Below the pieces are notes generated by a model. The model saw only the letters and a list, made by a program, of their open reading frames with translations, searched no databases and was not told where the DNA came from. Shown here piece after piece: positions 21,100 through 31,971 of a DNA stretch of 64,000 bases (its first letter is position 1; the number at the start of each line of letters is the position of its first letter). Position numbers and translations under genes: made by a program. The stretch is from Liopterus haemorrhoidalis (lineage: Eukaryota > Arthropoda > Insecta > Coleoptera > Dytiscidae): assembly GCA_963971575.1 (NCBI GenBank), contig OZ020617.1, positions 37,911,626 to 37,975,625 of the forward strand, in the 5' to 3' direction.

Positions 21100-22780
21100 T
21101 CGCTCTTACATCACAATTATTTTTGAAATAATAGCTCAATTTAAAAGACAATGGGACGAATAGACAAAACTGGACAAAATAATAGATGGATAAAAACATA
21201 ATGGGATTATCGAGTTGAGAAGATCAGGAGAAGCGGCAACTACCTAATGCATTGTTTTTTAATTGCTGATCCGTAAATGTATTTCACTGGTCCACAAAAA
21301 TACTTTAATTTAATTATTTTATTCTATACTGAATAAGTTAAAATGTATGAAATTCTATATAAAATGTACACAAATAGAGTACAATATTTGTTATGCTTGT
21401 ATAAAGTTCCATTTATTTTTATATTATGAACTTTTATATTGCCGAGTCATGAAAAATTATCTAACTGTACAGAGGTTAGTAACAATAGTTTTGAAAAAAA
21501 TTAATTATTTTAAATTTAATAAAAAATTTGTTTTTATCAAAATTGACAAAATTTTTAGAATGATGCTCGTATTGCTCTTACAGCAATATTTAATATATTT
21601 GTTTTCTCTGTTCCTCTTACTCGAACTGGTCTTTGGTCAGAATTTTGGAAATCATGGACTGGTGGAAATAAGCACTAAATGGGGTAAAATGTAAGGGTGT
21701 TCTAAAGGATTCGAATATCCTTTGGGGAGAAGAAGTTATAATGGCAATAAGAATGTGTTTTGTCGATCCGCGAAAAATATTTGACTATTCACTGGTCTCC
21801 GATGGAAAATGGTTAACAAACAGTTACCTTTTGGATGTACAGACTTAAAAGGACATGCCAGCATTAATATATTGCAAAATAAGCTCCTCAACGGAGCAAT
21901 CTATTTTCAATTGACTGCTTTCATCAAGTAGGGTTCATCAAATATTTTATTTGGTTCCTTGCCTTCGTTCCCCTCTTTGTCTTCTGTGTGCTGTTGGTTT
22001 TCGATTGCTAACTTTTTTTTGACTTGTGTATTTCTTGGTCTGTGGAACTGTCTAGCATTCGTCCAGCATGGCAAGACATTAGACTGGAGTAAAAAGAACA
22101 ACTCGAAAGAAAGGCAATGAGTTGGACATGTAGGCAACGAAAATAAACCGAAATTTAGAATCTACTGGCACAATACGGAAAAAAATTAAATTAAAGAAGA
22201 GGGTTATATGATCAATAATTGACGCTGATGTTATGACCAATGATGGTGAAATCATTTCCAATATATAGAAAGCTGTTATTCAGCATGTCATTTTCTAAAA
22301 ATTGGTTTGAGGAGTTAATTTGGATTAGCCAAGAAATTGGATTTATTTTTGTAGTACATTTCGCAAGCTGCAGTAATAACGTTAATGCAGGAAAGTAAAT
22401 ATATAGAATAAATTAAAAATTAAATTAAATACAACGACGATATATACACGTAAACAACGCTGGTGGGGCATTGCTTGGAGTAACTACCGAATAGAAGAAG
22501 AGACCCATGATAACGAAAAAAGTGGTTGATGTCAGAACTTCCAACCTGGCTTAGCCCATGATGAGATGATGATTATTTCCTATAAATTTGACGTTTCAGT
22601 GGATGGGACATGCAATGAAAATTATAGCGAATAGCTTGGCTTACCTTGACATAACGTTTAATAATTCAGAGGTCAACCGCAATATGCATTTAATTCCATT
22701 TGTGATGCAGTAAATATTTTAGTGTTTCAAAATTATCAGAATTATTAACGTTGGCATTTTCAGGAACATTTTTTTATGTA
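21100..22780. other. spacer with unassigned repeats
   Basis: The 115-codon frame at 21347-21694 is AT-driven and overlaps the dispersed repeat at 21640-21760. At 22440-22580 a patch reads RWWGIAWSNY and ends GATGATGAGATGATGATT, which could be the tail of a non-LTR element; this is weak. No gene is supported. Confidence 0.35.
21640..21760 (+). repeat. dispersed repeat, copy 2 (pair with 17850-17975)
   Basis: Same block order as the copy at 17850-17975, with about 75-80% match by eye. Confidence 0.55.
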
Positions 22781-22908
22781 TACCATGAGTTTATTTTATC
22801 ATAGAACATAGAAGTTTCATTTCTATAACAACCGTTGATTGACAGCAATGTAAAATGCGTTTATTTTAAAATAGAACAGAAATTGTCAACTTGTTACTAG
22901 TTAACTAA

Positions 22909-23380
22909 AGCCTGGAACAGAATGCACAGCGCGCTACGCCGTCAGCGCGCCGTCATTTGCGACAGCGTTGCGTAGCGCCGTTGAGAATTTTCGCCTGCAC
23001 ACAATGCAATAATTTTTAACGCCGTCAAGTGTCACTTGACAACCTATATCTGTGTTTATACATGCGCTTTCTTTTATTAAAAGTATAATGGATGATGAAG
23101 ACTTGTGTGTGATGTTATTTATGTTGTATGCAAGTTATTTATACATACAAACACTTTACCATTCAGTAAAAACTGAGGTTAGGTGTTCTGCGTCAACGTT
23201 CAACGGCGTCAAAAGTTGGAAGTTGACGAACATTCAGTATCAACGGCGTTCGAACGCTATAGGACGTTGTCCATTCTGTGCACTTGCGTACGACAGCTTG
23301 GTTTTAACTTTCTTCTGACAGATAGCTCCGTACGAACGGCGTCAACGCGCCGTCAAACTCGTTGCAGTCTGTTTCCCACT
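22909..23380. mobile_element. PIF/Harbinger MITE nested in the Tc1-like element
   Basis: The ends AGCCTGGAACAGAATGCA (22909) and TGCAGTCTGTTTCCCACT (to 23380) are imperfect inverted repeats (13 of 18). The triplet TAA lies immediately outside on both sides (22906-22908 and 23381-23383), the 3-bp target duplication typical of PIF/Harbinger. Subterminal sequence is rich in GCGCGCCGTC/GACGGCGCG motifs on both sides. A start-codon frame from 23088 (MDDEDLCVMLFMLYASYLY) looks like the N-terminus of a Harbinger-encoded protein cut short by internal deletion. Confidence 0.75.
23088..23318 (+). pseudogene. Harbinger-type protein N-terminal stub
   Basis: The frame begins MDDEDLCVMLFMLYASYLYI. An acidic start followed by a hydrophobic helix is common at the beginning of arthropod Harbinger transposases. 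After about 25 residues the frame continues into the GACGGCG-rich subterminal repeat and ends at 23318, so only the stub is meaningful. It has an upstream in-frame ATG at 23052, but 23088 is the start expected by family comparison. Confidence 0.4.
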
Positions 23381-23539
23381 TAAGTGTGGGTGTAAGTAAG
23401 AGCATCGTTTACAATATCTTTAAGAAGGAACGTTTTAAATCATATAAATCTCTAGGAATTATTGCTGAAAGATTATGAGGAAAGAAATAATTTTTTTTCT
23501 TAAAATAATGATGGAGAGAATTAATATCATGAAAATAAT

Positions 23540-24110
23540 GTAAATACAATTATTTTTACCGATGAGGCTACTTTTTACATTTATGCTGAAGTTAATTCTC
23601 AAAACTGCCGGTATTGGAGTCGGGAAAATTTACATTTATGTAATACTACCAGAACACAACAGCCATAAAAGGTGAAAGTTTGGGTAGGTTTGGTAAGAAC
23701 GCATAACACTGGTCCTTTTTTGTAGAAGGAAACCTTACTGCCAAAAATATCTGGATTTGTTAGAAAATAAAGCAATACCTACATTAAATGCACTAAATAT
23801 TTCAGATGAAGAGTGGTTTCAACACGATGGTGCCCCAGCGCATAATGCCAGAATAATTAAAACATGTTTAAATCATACATTTCCTCGATGTTGGATTGGG
23901 CATGGCGACGAAACAGAATGGCCCGTTAGAGCACCGAAGGATTTTTTTTATTGGGAATATATGAAAATCAAAATTTTTAATGACCAAAATTTTACTATAG
24001 AAGAACTAAAAGCTAGAATAGAAAATTGATCCCATAGAATAAGACCGATGAAATTGATTAATGTTATGCACAATTTATCTTTACAATCTGTTTACAATTT
24101 GGGTATTGTT
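23540..24110 (+). pseudogene. IS630/Tc1-type transposase relic
   Basis: Plus-strand reading gives IIFTDEATFYIYAEVNSQNC (first catalytic Asp in TDEATF, about 23548), RYWSRENLH, a stop, KVKVWVGL, TGPFFVEGNLTAKNYLDLL (about 23710, one frameshift), then the open frame 23757-24029 with EEWFQHDGAPAHNARIIK (second Asp in QHDGAPAH) and WIGHGDETEWPVRAPKDFF. The last segment normally reads W-P-x-R-S-P-D-L-T-P-x-D/E; here residues between RAP and KDFF are lost, so the third catalytic residue is displaced or missing. The relic is on the same strand and inside the long inverted ends, so it is likely the element's own gene. Confidence 0.7.
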
Positions 24111-24394
24111 TGGCGGTGAATGGCGGAATATTTGAAAGTTTGTTGTAGATTGTTTTTATTTTATGTTTTTTCCAAATTGTGCATTTTATGTTTATTTAAT
24201 AAATATATTTTTCATTTTTCATTTCTATTTATTTCCTTACGAAAAAATGTTTTGCGTTTATTTATCTCTATAATTGAGTAGTAGAACTTATGCAGTATGT
24301 TCTATTTTCAAATAAACGCATTTAACATGGCTGTTAATCATCGATTGTCATAGAAATGAAACCTCTATGTTCTATGATAAAATAAACTCATGGT

Positions 24395-24756
24395 GTAAAA
24401 AAGCCAAAAACGAAGAGAGTTTCGGTTCAGTTCGCAAATAGTAACTTGGTCTATTTCTTAGTGATCTTGTTCCATTCTAGGCTAACATCGAACTATTTTA
24501 AACTTAAACTTATTATAAACATTTGATTGTATCTTTTATCAATAACATAAACTTATTCCTAAACCCACTTTTATTGAACGTAGTATAATTTCTTACCTTA
24601 AACCACAAGTGTTGAGCAACATAGTTCGACTACAAGATAGTAAATTAACAAACTAAAATTCAAATTACCTATCTCAATGTTGAACCCTGGATAAAACTCA
24701 CGCACAAACTTCAGCACCCAAAGTATCAGCCCTATCTTTTGATTGTCAGATTGTCT
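24395..24756. other. spacer
   Basis: No gene or repeat recognised in these 360 bp. Confidence 0.4.
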
Positions 24757-24808
24757 TTTTTAGGGTTTTGTAGGTATGACCAAAAAACCCTTATACCGTC
24801 ATTTTGTC

Positions 24809-24836
24809 GTCTGTCTGTCTGTCTGTCTGTCTGTCG

Positions 24837-24882
<46 letters not shown>
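24809..24882 (+). repeat. (GTCT)n microsatellite inside HINE copy 2
   Basis: About 18 near-perfect GTCT units. In all six reading frames it encodes monotonous Ser/Val/Cys/Leu or Asp/Arg/Gln/Thr strings, which explains four apparent open frames here; none is a gene. Confidence 0.9.
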
Positions 24883-25360
24883 TCGGTAAAAATTGTAGCC
24901 AAACGGCTAAACCTAGAGAGTTGAAATTTGGCATGCTTATACAACTCTTTGACCCGCACATAGGAAAAATACTAAAACATCTAAAAAACATACCCCCCTA
25001 AAAATATAAACAAATATGTGCTCATCGAAAACAAAAATATTTTTTTTTAAATTCTGAGTAGGGTATCAAATGAAAGCCCTTAGTACGTGGATTAACGATC
25101 AAATTTTTATTTTTGCAAAATAAATTATTTTGATGCAATTTTTGCCAAAATTGTGCACAAAAATATTTGTGCCACACCCTGTAGCCCAGATGGTTTAAAC
25201 TAAAAATCTAGTAAAATTCTAAGTAATGTATATTGGTGTGAACCAAAATAGTACAACAGTAATTTTTGATCAGATTATGTTTTCGGAAAATAACGCTATT
25301 TTTGTGGTTTTTGGTTCACAAAGTACAAAAGTTATACCAATGTAAGACACTCACATGCAA

Positions 25361-25443
25361 GGCGTGCGATAGCTTAATGGGTTAGAGCATTGGTGTCGTA
25401 AGCTGGAAAACGAAGGGTTTTGAGTTCGAGTACGGAGCGAATT
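25361..25443 (+). repeat. tRNA-Thr(CGT)-like pseudo-tRNA within HINE copy 2
   Basis: The sequence has a convincing A box TAGCTTAATGG (25371-25381), the conserved GGTTAGAGCATTGGT run of the D-arm and anticodon stem, an anticodon loop TCGTAAG (anticodon CGT) and a B-box-like GAGTTCGAGTAC. The T-stem and acceptor stem do not pair, so it is not a functional tRNA gene. It could be the head of a SINE. Other HINE copies in the window lack it. Confidence 0.55.
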
Positions 25444-25728
25444 TTATTTTTTCTGTTTTTTTTTGCATTTTTATTATGTTGAAATTATTTTGTCAAAATT
25501 CTAGTTATATTTTGACAAATGTTGTATTTAATTTTTAAGAGCGTAAATTTAATAACCAGTCTTATTATATGATTAACAGACGATAAATTATTTTAAAAAT
25601 ATCGTTCATTTTGCCGTGATTACTACAAAGTAAAATTTGTCCTACACACTCAGCATACCGCCTTCACTTATTATATACCTGCGAAACCCTGAAATGTGTG
25701 AATATTCACACTTCACATCAATTTTTTT

Positions 25729-27365
25729 AGAGACGTTCTAACTGCTAGGTTCCGTCATGAATATTAATGTGTTTTTTTTTTTTTTCGATGTTAGATCATT
25801 TTTACGTACTTTTTCTGTCTATTTTGTATATTATATTTTAGTTTTAGGTTGTTGTACCTGGATCATGTAATTATGATGTGTTCAACTATAATTTGGGTTC
25901 TATATGTTGAACATGTATTTGAGTGATTTTAATTATTCATATGTCATTTTTGAGTGTTCAATCCTTAGCCTTATTAGTACTGATTGATTTTTATGCTCAA
26001 GTTGTAACGTTTGAAAAGACAATTTTTATTTTATGAAAAAAAAAAAAAGTAAAACTATAACGCTTATGTACAGCAGCCTACTACATAAAATAAGACAATA
26101 TCGCATAAATTTGGGTAACCATGATTACACAATAATATACAAGTAACAAACAGCTTTTTGTTTGATTCGTGGAAATTATTTGTAAGTGGACAGACCTTTG
26201 TTCTCAACAGAATAATATTCTTATACTCTTAAGAATATTGAAGATAATTCACAGACCTTTGAAGGGATTTTTTGAGAACGTAAAGGTGAAAAGGACATTG
26301 AGTTCCTACGATTTATTCGGATTTAAACTGCCACAAAACCGATTTAGTTTACAGAAAGCCGCATAACATCTAAAGGTGAAAATTAGACTTATTGTGTTGT
26401 ATTACTTGTTTATTTTTGTGTAATTGTATGTGGCATTTAAAACGCCAGCATTTACCGAAATTTAATAGATATGATCGTATTTTAGGCTCTCCTTTCCATT
26501 CGTTCTTCTTTTCACTCGATCTCTCTCTCTCTCCCTGTTGGTGCGTCGCTGGAACTATCCATAGCCAGCTTTCGGCATTGGCGTACTGTTTGGTGAATTT
26601 GGGAGCGGACGTACCAAGCGTCGGAAGAAGGTTCGAAAGAAGAAACGTTAGAAAATCCAGATAAGCCATTAAAAAAAATATTTTTGTTGTTGTTTACCTA
26701 TGTATTATTTTGATTAATTTTGAATATTAATTATATATTTTTTGACGTTAGATTTATATCGGAATGTGTATGAATTCCGTGGAGCTGGTCGACCAACCCG
26801 GGAAAATTTTGTAATCCAGCGCATTCAGATAAAATCGTTTTGACCAAATTTAAGTAACTGTAATTAAGATTTTTGTAATTTGTTTGGTATTTATATGATA
26901 TAATTATTCTAAATTTGTTCTGGTATTTATATATTTTATTACATTACGATTTGCAATCAGAATAAAATACATTTGTTTTGGTATTTACTATAATCAGTCG
27001 TTATTATTGTCTTACGTCGCAAATACCTCATTTTAGGTGAGGTTTCGCCTAGCGCCACTGATGTAGTCGGTCTTCATTAAAATCTAGTCTGTGCGTGGGA
27101 TCTATTGGTCGGTCATAATTATTTTATTTCAGACCAATTAGCGCCCTTTTATTTATTTATTTTCATTATACTGTTATTTTCGATTTTGAATCACACGACC
27201 GTCTCGGCTGTTTAAAGGCTAGCAACCAGACTAAGTAAACCTATAGTTGGTGAATTATAGGTCACAAAGTTTTGATCCCAAATTTTGATATCTAATTTTA
27301 TTGCCCTAAGTTCGCTATTTACAGTGATTATCCATTTTTCCTCTATGTGTTTGTATAATTTATCT
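25729..27365. other. AT-rich spacer, no gene supported
   Basis: Poly(T)/poly(A) runs lie at 25770-25785 and 26036-26048. Two overlapping frames at 26370-26669, one per strand, are open for 90-99 codons around a CTCTCT tract, but neither shows a known domain and they cannot both be coding. 26980-27300 is less AT-rich and may be a terminal part of the minus-strand retrotransposon relic at 27370-27870. Confidence 0.35.
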
Positions 27366-27369
27366 TTTG

Positions 27370-27870
27370 TTTTGTTATGTTATATATGAGATAATCTTGT
27401 ACCGGGCTTGTCAATGGTCTTAGTGGTGCGTCCGTGGTTTCGTTAGCAGCGCGGTCTGCAGCTTCATTGCCAGAAATTCTTCCATGGCTTGGAACCCAAA
27501 TTATAATGATATGATTTAGCGTTTATTTTTGATGGTGTGAATTCTTTTTGTATGGTTTGCGTGCTGGCATATTTGCTTTTGATATTCATTAACTCTTTAA
27601 TTGACCCCAATGAGTCTGTACAAAGTACAAATTGGATGTTGGTTCTCTGGGATAAGAGTATATATTCTATTGCCTGGCCTCATCCGTGTTCGTGGAACAC
27701 GCCGTTGGTATCGTTGTATTTTTGGAGAGGTTTTCGTTTCTGTAGCCTACGGCTACTCTGTTGGGGTTCTTGGCAGCATCAGTATACGAAGCATTTGGAT
27801 AAATATTGTTGCTGATCTTGTTGAATTCTTCGACGTACTGATTGTTTGATGATTTGGTTTTGTCCATCTT
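27370..27870 (-). pseudogene. RNase H domain of a non-LTR retrotransposon
   Basis: Minus-strand segments in order: YPNASYTDAAKNPNRVAVG (first RNase H Asp, about 27795), STNTDEARQ (the Glu segment), then in another frame FVLCTDSLGSIKELMN (second Asp, about 27610-27640) and finally IIIWVPSHGRISGNEAADRA (third Asp, about 27510-27450). These are the four acidic positions of an RNase H fold, used to degrade the RNA strand of the hybrid. A C-terminal RNase H is typical of the I/R1/LOA side of the non-LTR tree. At least two frameshifts are present. No reverse transcriptase is left next to it. Confidence 0.75.
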
Positions 27871-28400
27871 GGCCTGTCATTTTCACATATTGGTTTTGGC
27901 TTTAATTACAAAATTGTCTTTGAACACCAGCTCCCGGTTTACAGTACCCTTTCGTCCTGCATAAATGCTGACAATAGTTTGATGATGCTACATTTGAGGC
28001 TGGATTGGATGTTAAATCATCATAGTTACAAATATTAAACAGTTCGCTAGAAGATGAACGAAAAAAAGACAGATTAGTAGAGATGATTGAAAATCGATCA
28101 GAGTTCAACTGAAAAACTAGTGACTATTGATATACAATATATGTCCATGGAAGGAGTAGACACAAACCAAAAAGAAAGACTTGTACAAGTCTGGCTGAAG
28201 ATCAATCGGACTAACAGAGATAAATATAAGAGATATATTAAGAATTGCTGTAAGAATAATACTAGGATCAATCTGAAAGTTTTGTCAAAAACAAATTTTT
28301 ACTAAATTAAAAATAATTAAATATCTTCAAAATTATCTCAATTAATCTAAGTAGAACGATATATTCGTCCATGTCTTAAATACAGTTTTCCATTTTTTCC
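27871..28400. other. spacer
   Basis: Two short frames (27902-28108 minus and 28087-28305 plus) have no recognisable domain. Nothing supported. Confidence 0.35.
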
Positions 28401-28404
28401 TACG

Positions 28405-29390
28405 ATATCTTTTTCACTTCTTCTTGATACCCACGCACCTCTTCTTCTGAGCTTTCAAATTTTATGCCAGAGATTTTTTCATTTATTTTTTTGGAATAAA
28501 TAAAAATCACTCGGCGCTAAATCCGGACTATATGGAGGATAATAATATAATATATTTATTTACAATAAATAATATGTACATAAATTTACATAGTTCCTTT
28601 ACGTTTATTTCTTAATAAATTATTTATTATAAATTGTGACACCACTTAACTGTAAAAAATAGTTTTTTCTGGTTTTGCATCAAATTTTAAGAAAGTACGT
28701 TTACAGATAGAAAAAACATGTGAGAAAATCAAATTTTTAGAGTACATATTACTCAGTTCATTAGGAATATTGTTAATAAGTCGGTTAATTTCTTAGTAAA
28801 TTGTAGGACAATTTTAAATTGGCATATTTTTCATAGAACTTAAAGATAATAAACACTAACTGTAAAAGTAAATTATTTAACACAATAAACATGTAATCAT
28901 AATAAGATCATAATAATAATAATATTCAGACAATTCTTGATTTGGCAGAGAACGTTCAAATAATTTGGCTATGGTGTTGTAGTTAGAGCTAGTCAGAGTT
29001 CTTTCGAGACCTTCTGTAAATTCAAGAAATTTATTAAATATTTTAGGAGAATGATAAGAAAAACATAGTTGTCCAATTCTTTTATGGATTCTTGCAGGTA
29101 CGAGTCTATCTCTATTGCGAGAGCTGTGGGTGTGATTATCAGAATTTGACAGTGAATTGTTTTTTTTTTTAATTTTTCACTATATGGATGAGCCAGTAAT
29201 ATGAGTCGTCTCTAAAACATCGTTCGCTCGTTGGGCAGTGTGTGTTGGGTTTTCATAATGGAAAATGAACCCACGCAATCCTGTTTTTAATTTATTATTT
29301 CTGCCACATTCGCCGCAGCAGAACAGTGATAATTTCGGTATAATATAAGACAGGCTGCAATATATCTGTGACGGAGTATTAAGCATTTCG
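28405..29390 (-). mobile_element. mariner relic split by a retrotransposon tail
   Basis: The minus strand carries, at 29390-29188, a mariner second-catalytic region (GFIFHYENPTHTAQRANDVL, where HYEN replaces HHDN) and, at 28545-28405, the third region PPYSPDLAPSDFYLFQ and a C-terminal part. The two halves are separated by 642 bp flanked by ACTATATGGA (28527-28536 and 29179-29188), which lies exactly in the HPPYSPDL codons. Removing the insert and one repeat restores the mariner order. Inverted ends were not located. Confidence 0.65.
28537..29178 (-). mobile_element. CR1/jockey-type non-LTR tail inserted in the mariner
   Basis: A 10-bp duplication ACTATATGGA flanks this 642-bp insert. Its minus strand reads, near its 5' side, HSSRNRDRLVPARIHKRIGQ then LCFSYHSPKIFNKFLEFTEG, which resembles the conserved end of CR1/jockey-type reverse transcriptases (HxxxTRNRxxLxxPRxRxxxxQ ... 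SFxYxxxKIFNxLP). The remaining sequence to 28537 is AT-rich 3' untranslated sequence. It is 5'-truncated, as usual for such insertions. Confidence 0.65.
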
Positions 29391-29920
29391 AGGATAATAA
29401 TTATTTGACAAAATTTCAGAATAACACTCGTTTTGTTTTATTCCTTATCAATTTCGTTCTAGTGTCCCAGAAGTGCGCCACTGTTTAGTTTATCATTGAC
29501 GCAGCTAGAGTACCATCTAACACAAACCCTGAAAGATATGCATAAACATCTAATCATATCGATCTAAAGTATATGTATGTACGGCCGCAATAAGAGGAAT
29601 GACTTGTCATTATTTTTGAGTGGTGTTGCTAGAAACACATTTATAAAATTGTGACAGCTTTTTTTAAGGATAATGAATAGGATATGTGATGTGAAAAGAA
29701 TGTGAAAACGAATTCTGCATGTAATTAATAATGTTTAATGGGGTTTTAATGCAGTTTTGATGCAGGAAAAAAAAACATTGAAAAAAGAATTGCGCGAATG
29801 GGTTAAATTAACAGAGTAAGACAGTTAACAGAAATGACAGTTAGTTCCATTTCCAGTGCCCAGAAAGAGTGAGAGGCTTAGAAAAATTAAATTAGGAAAC
29901 AAGGGTAACACTGGGACGCT
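29391..29920. other. spacer
   Basis: No gene or repeat supported. Confidence 0.4.
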
Positions 29921-30720
29921 TTTTAGGGCTTTGTAGGTATGTAGGTTTTGTAGATACCACCAAAAAACCCTTATAACGTCACTCATGTGTCTGTCTGTCT
30001 GTCTGTCTGTCTGTATGGTAGAAATTGTAGTCATACGGCTGAACGTAAAAAGTTGAAATTTGGCATACTTGTACAACTTTTTGACCCACATAGAGCAATA
30101 CTATAACATGTATTTAATAAAAAAAATAGTAGTATTTTTTTTTTTTTTTTAATTTTCTGGCATACCAAATGAAACCTCTTGAACCTAATGAAATGCGTGG
30201 ATCAACAAATAAATTTCTATTTTTGAAAAATCAATTTTTTTTTATTAGTTTTTTGCCAAAAATGTGTCTAAAAACTTTTGTCTCCCATAGGGATTGATCT
30301 AAAAATCTAAAAAAAAAAAATCTCCGTAACAAAAATTGATGGTAACCGAATTAGTTCAACAGGAATTTTTGATCAGATACATTTTTCGAAAAATGTCGAT
30401 TTTTTTATCGTTGATAAAAAATATATTTTTTTAAAATTTATTGTGTGGTATCAAAAGAAAGCTCTTAAGATATAGATTACGGAACATTAGATAGTTTTTT
30501 TAAATTAGTTTCTTTTAACATGAATTTAGCCAAAAATGTGCAAAGTTCTTATCACACAAAGGTTCAACAAAAAATCTGCAAAAAATTCTAGTTAATGTAT
30601 ATTGATCTGACCCGGAAACGTACGAGAGGAATTGTTGATCAGATTGTGCTTTTGAAAATATGGCAGTGTACATGTTTTTGAAAAAAATAATTATTTTTTA
30701 TAATAGTTGCCTATATGGTT
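29921..30720 (+). mobile_element. HINE copy 3
   Basis: Left end TTTTAGGGCTTTGTAGGTATG with a partial second copy of the end motif (GTAGGTTTTGTAGATACC), then GTCT repeats at about 29990-30014 and the family body (TTTGACCCACATA, CCAAATGAAACCTCTT, GTTCAACAGGAATTTTTGAT). The copy lacks the 3' hairpin. Confidence 0.7.
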
Positions 30721-31273
30721 GTAAAATTAAAACATCGATATAACACTAACTTTATTTCAGTTCTTTACCTACGCCAAGCACTAGTGAAAACTATCCCTTA
30801 CATGCTCTACATACATAATACAGGTAGAACTCGATATACGCCTGTTCGATAAACGCTGATTCACTTTTACGCCTGCGCTGAATTAATTACAGTATGCCTA
30901 GGATTCCCCGATCTGATCCGGAAAGTACCGAGACAACTGGACTGGACGGCGCTCCAGTATCATCGCGTATAATATCCCTCTACACGTCTGGTGTGTACCT
31001 AGTTTAGTTATTCCTAATTAAATTAGTTTATTATAAGATAAAATCAAACAATCTGCTCAGAAAACTATAGAAGTAAACGCTAAGTACGAGTCCGCGAGTA
31101 CTAAGTCAAATAAAATAGCTTTATAGATACCCCTTATGTCTATTGTTTATTTACTTGGAACCTAACCCTATACCCTCATTATAAGTTAGGTTCATTAGTT
31201 TCATAAGTTACGCCAGTTCGGTTTACGCCGGTTATTATCCTAAGGACGAAACTGCGGCGTATATCAAATTCTA

Positions 31274-31971
31274 CGAAAGTTGCTTCTTATATTTCTGGAT
31301 TGCACTAAACTAGTGCTGCCATCTGGAAACTGATGCTTTTATCGTTAAGTTTGACATTTTTGACGGTATACGTATGCAGAACATTTGAACGTACGAGCGC
31401 TATTTGTGTTGTTTACAGTATAAGTTTACAGAATAAATTCATCTCGGCTAAAAATTGAATTAAATCGTGAATATTTTCGAGCGATTATTTTTTACAACTA
31501 TCGAAGTGGATTAACCCAACAACAGTATATTGATGAACTTAATTCGACTTTTGGCGATGAAACTCCATCAAGGAATACTGTTTATCAATGGTTTGCCGAC
31601 TTCAATCTTGCCGACGAATTTCGTGAAGGTCGTCCAAAATCGGTTGTTGTTCCGGAAAACATTGATGCTGTGCGTGATCTGATACTACAAGATCGTCATA
31701 ATGAGAGTAAGGTATCATTGGGCACTAGTGGAACCAGAATACATTCACTATTACATGAACATTTAGCCGTCAAAAAGATTTGTTTGCGTAGGGTCCCACA
31801 ATTTGACAATCGCTTCGAAATTTCTTCGAAAAAGTGCTTCTAAAATTAGCCCAAACGCATACAAAAGTGTATTGATCTTCATGGAGAATATTTTGAAAAA
31901 CAATAAAGCCACTTTTGTTGATAAATAATTGTTTTTGATCTCAAATCCCGAAATGTAAACGGTAACCTTCG
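31274..31971 (+). mobile_element. internally deleted mariner inserted in the pogo-like MITE
   Basis: Inverted ends CGAAAGTTGCTTCTTATATT (31274) and its partner ending CCTTCG at 31971 pair over about 28 bp (some 75%), with TA outside on both sides. The plus strand encodes the transposase N-terminus (YFRAIIFYNYRSGLTQQQYI, DEFREGRPKSVVVPENIDAV) and then, after a deletion near 31795-31850, jumps to the C-terminus KCIDLHGEYFEKQ. The catalytic core is gone, so it is non-autonomous. The right end matches that of the mariner at 14410-15747. Confidence 0.85.
31460..31910 (+). pseudogene. mariner transposase with deleted core
   Basis: The N-terminal helix-turn-helix region is well preserved: REYFRAIIFYNYRSGLTQQQ, NSTFGDETPSRNTVYQWFAD, then GRPKSVVVPENIDAVRDLIL and HSLLHEHLAVKKICLRRVP. 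The WIPH/GDESW, HHDN and PPYSPD segments are all absent. The last codons read KRIQKCIDLHGEYFEKQ and stop at about 31906. A small gap in EFN..DEF removes a few residues. Confidence 0.8.

Larger units (their letters stand above)
22782..24394. mobile_element. Tc1-like transposon with about 97-bp inverted ends
   Basis: The left arm 22782-22879 (ACCATGAGTTTATTTTATCA...) is the reverse complement of the right arm 24299-24394 with roughly 85-90% identity by eye. The interior contains a transposase relic (23540-24110) and a separate 472-bp Harbinger MITE (22909-23380). Removing the MITE leaves an element of about 1.14 kb. Flanks are GTAT / GTAA, compatible with a TA target but not decisive. Confidence 0.75.
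24757..25728 (+). mobile_element. HINE (Helentron-associated) copy 2
   Basis: The left end is TTTTTAGGGTTTTGTAGGTA, followed by the longest GTCT microsatellite of the family (about 24809-24882). The right end has TACCTGCGAAACCCT (inverse of the left motif, 25676-25690) and then GTGTGAATATTCACAC, a perfect 16-base palindrome at 25697-25712, followed by TTCACAT and a T-run. This copy shows all family landmarks and can serve as the reference. A tRNA-like block is inserted at about 25361-25443. Confidence 0.75.

Noticed and set aside
24732..25001. Four open frames with DRQT / SVCL repeats
   Set aside because: They are translations of the GTCT microsatellite in HINE copy 2.
26370..26669. Opposing 90- and 99-codon frames as a possible host gene
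   Set aside because: Open on both strands over a CT-rich tract, no domain, no splice or family support.
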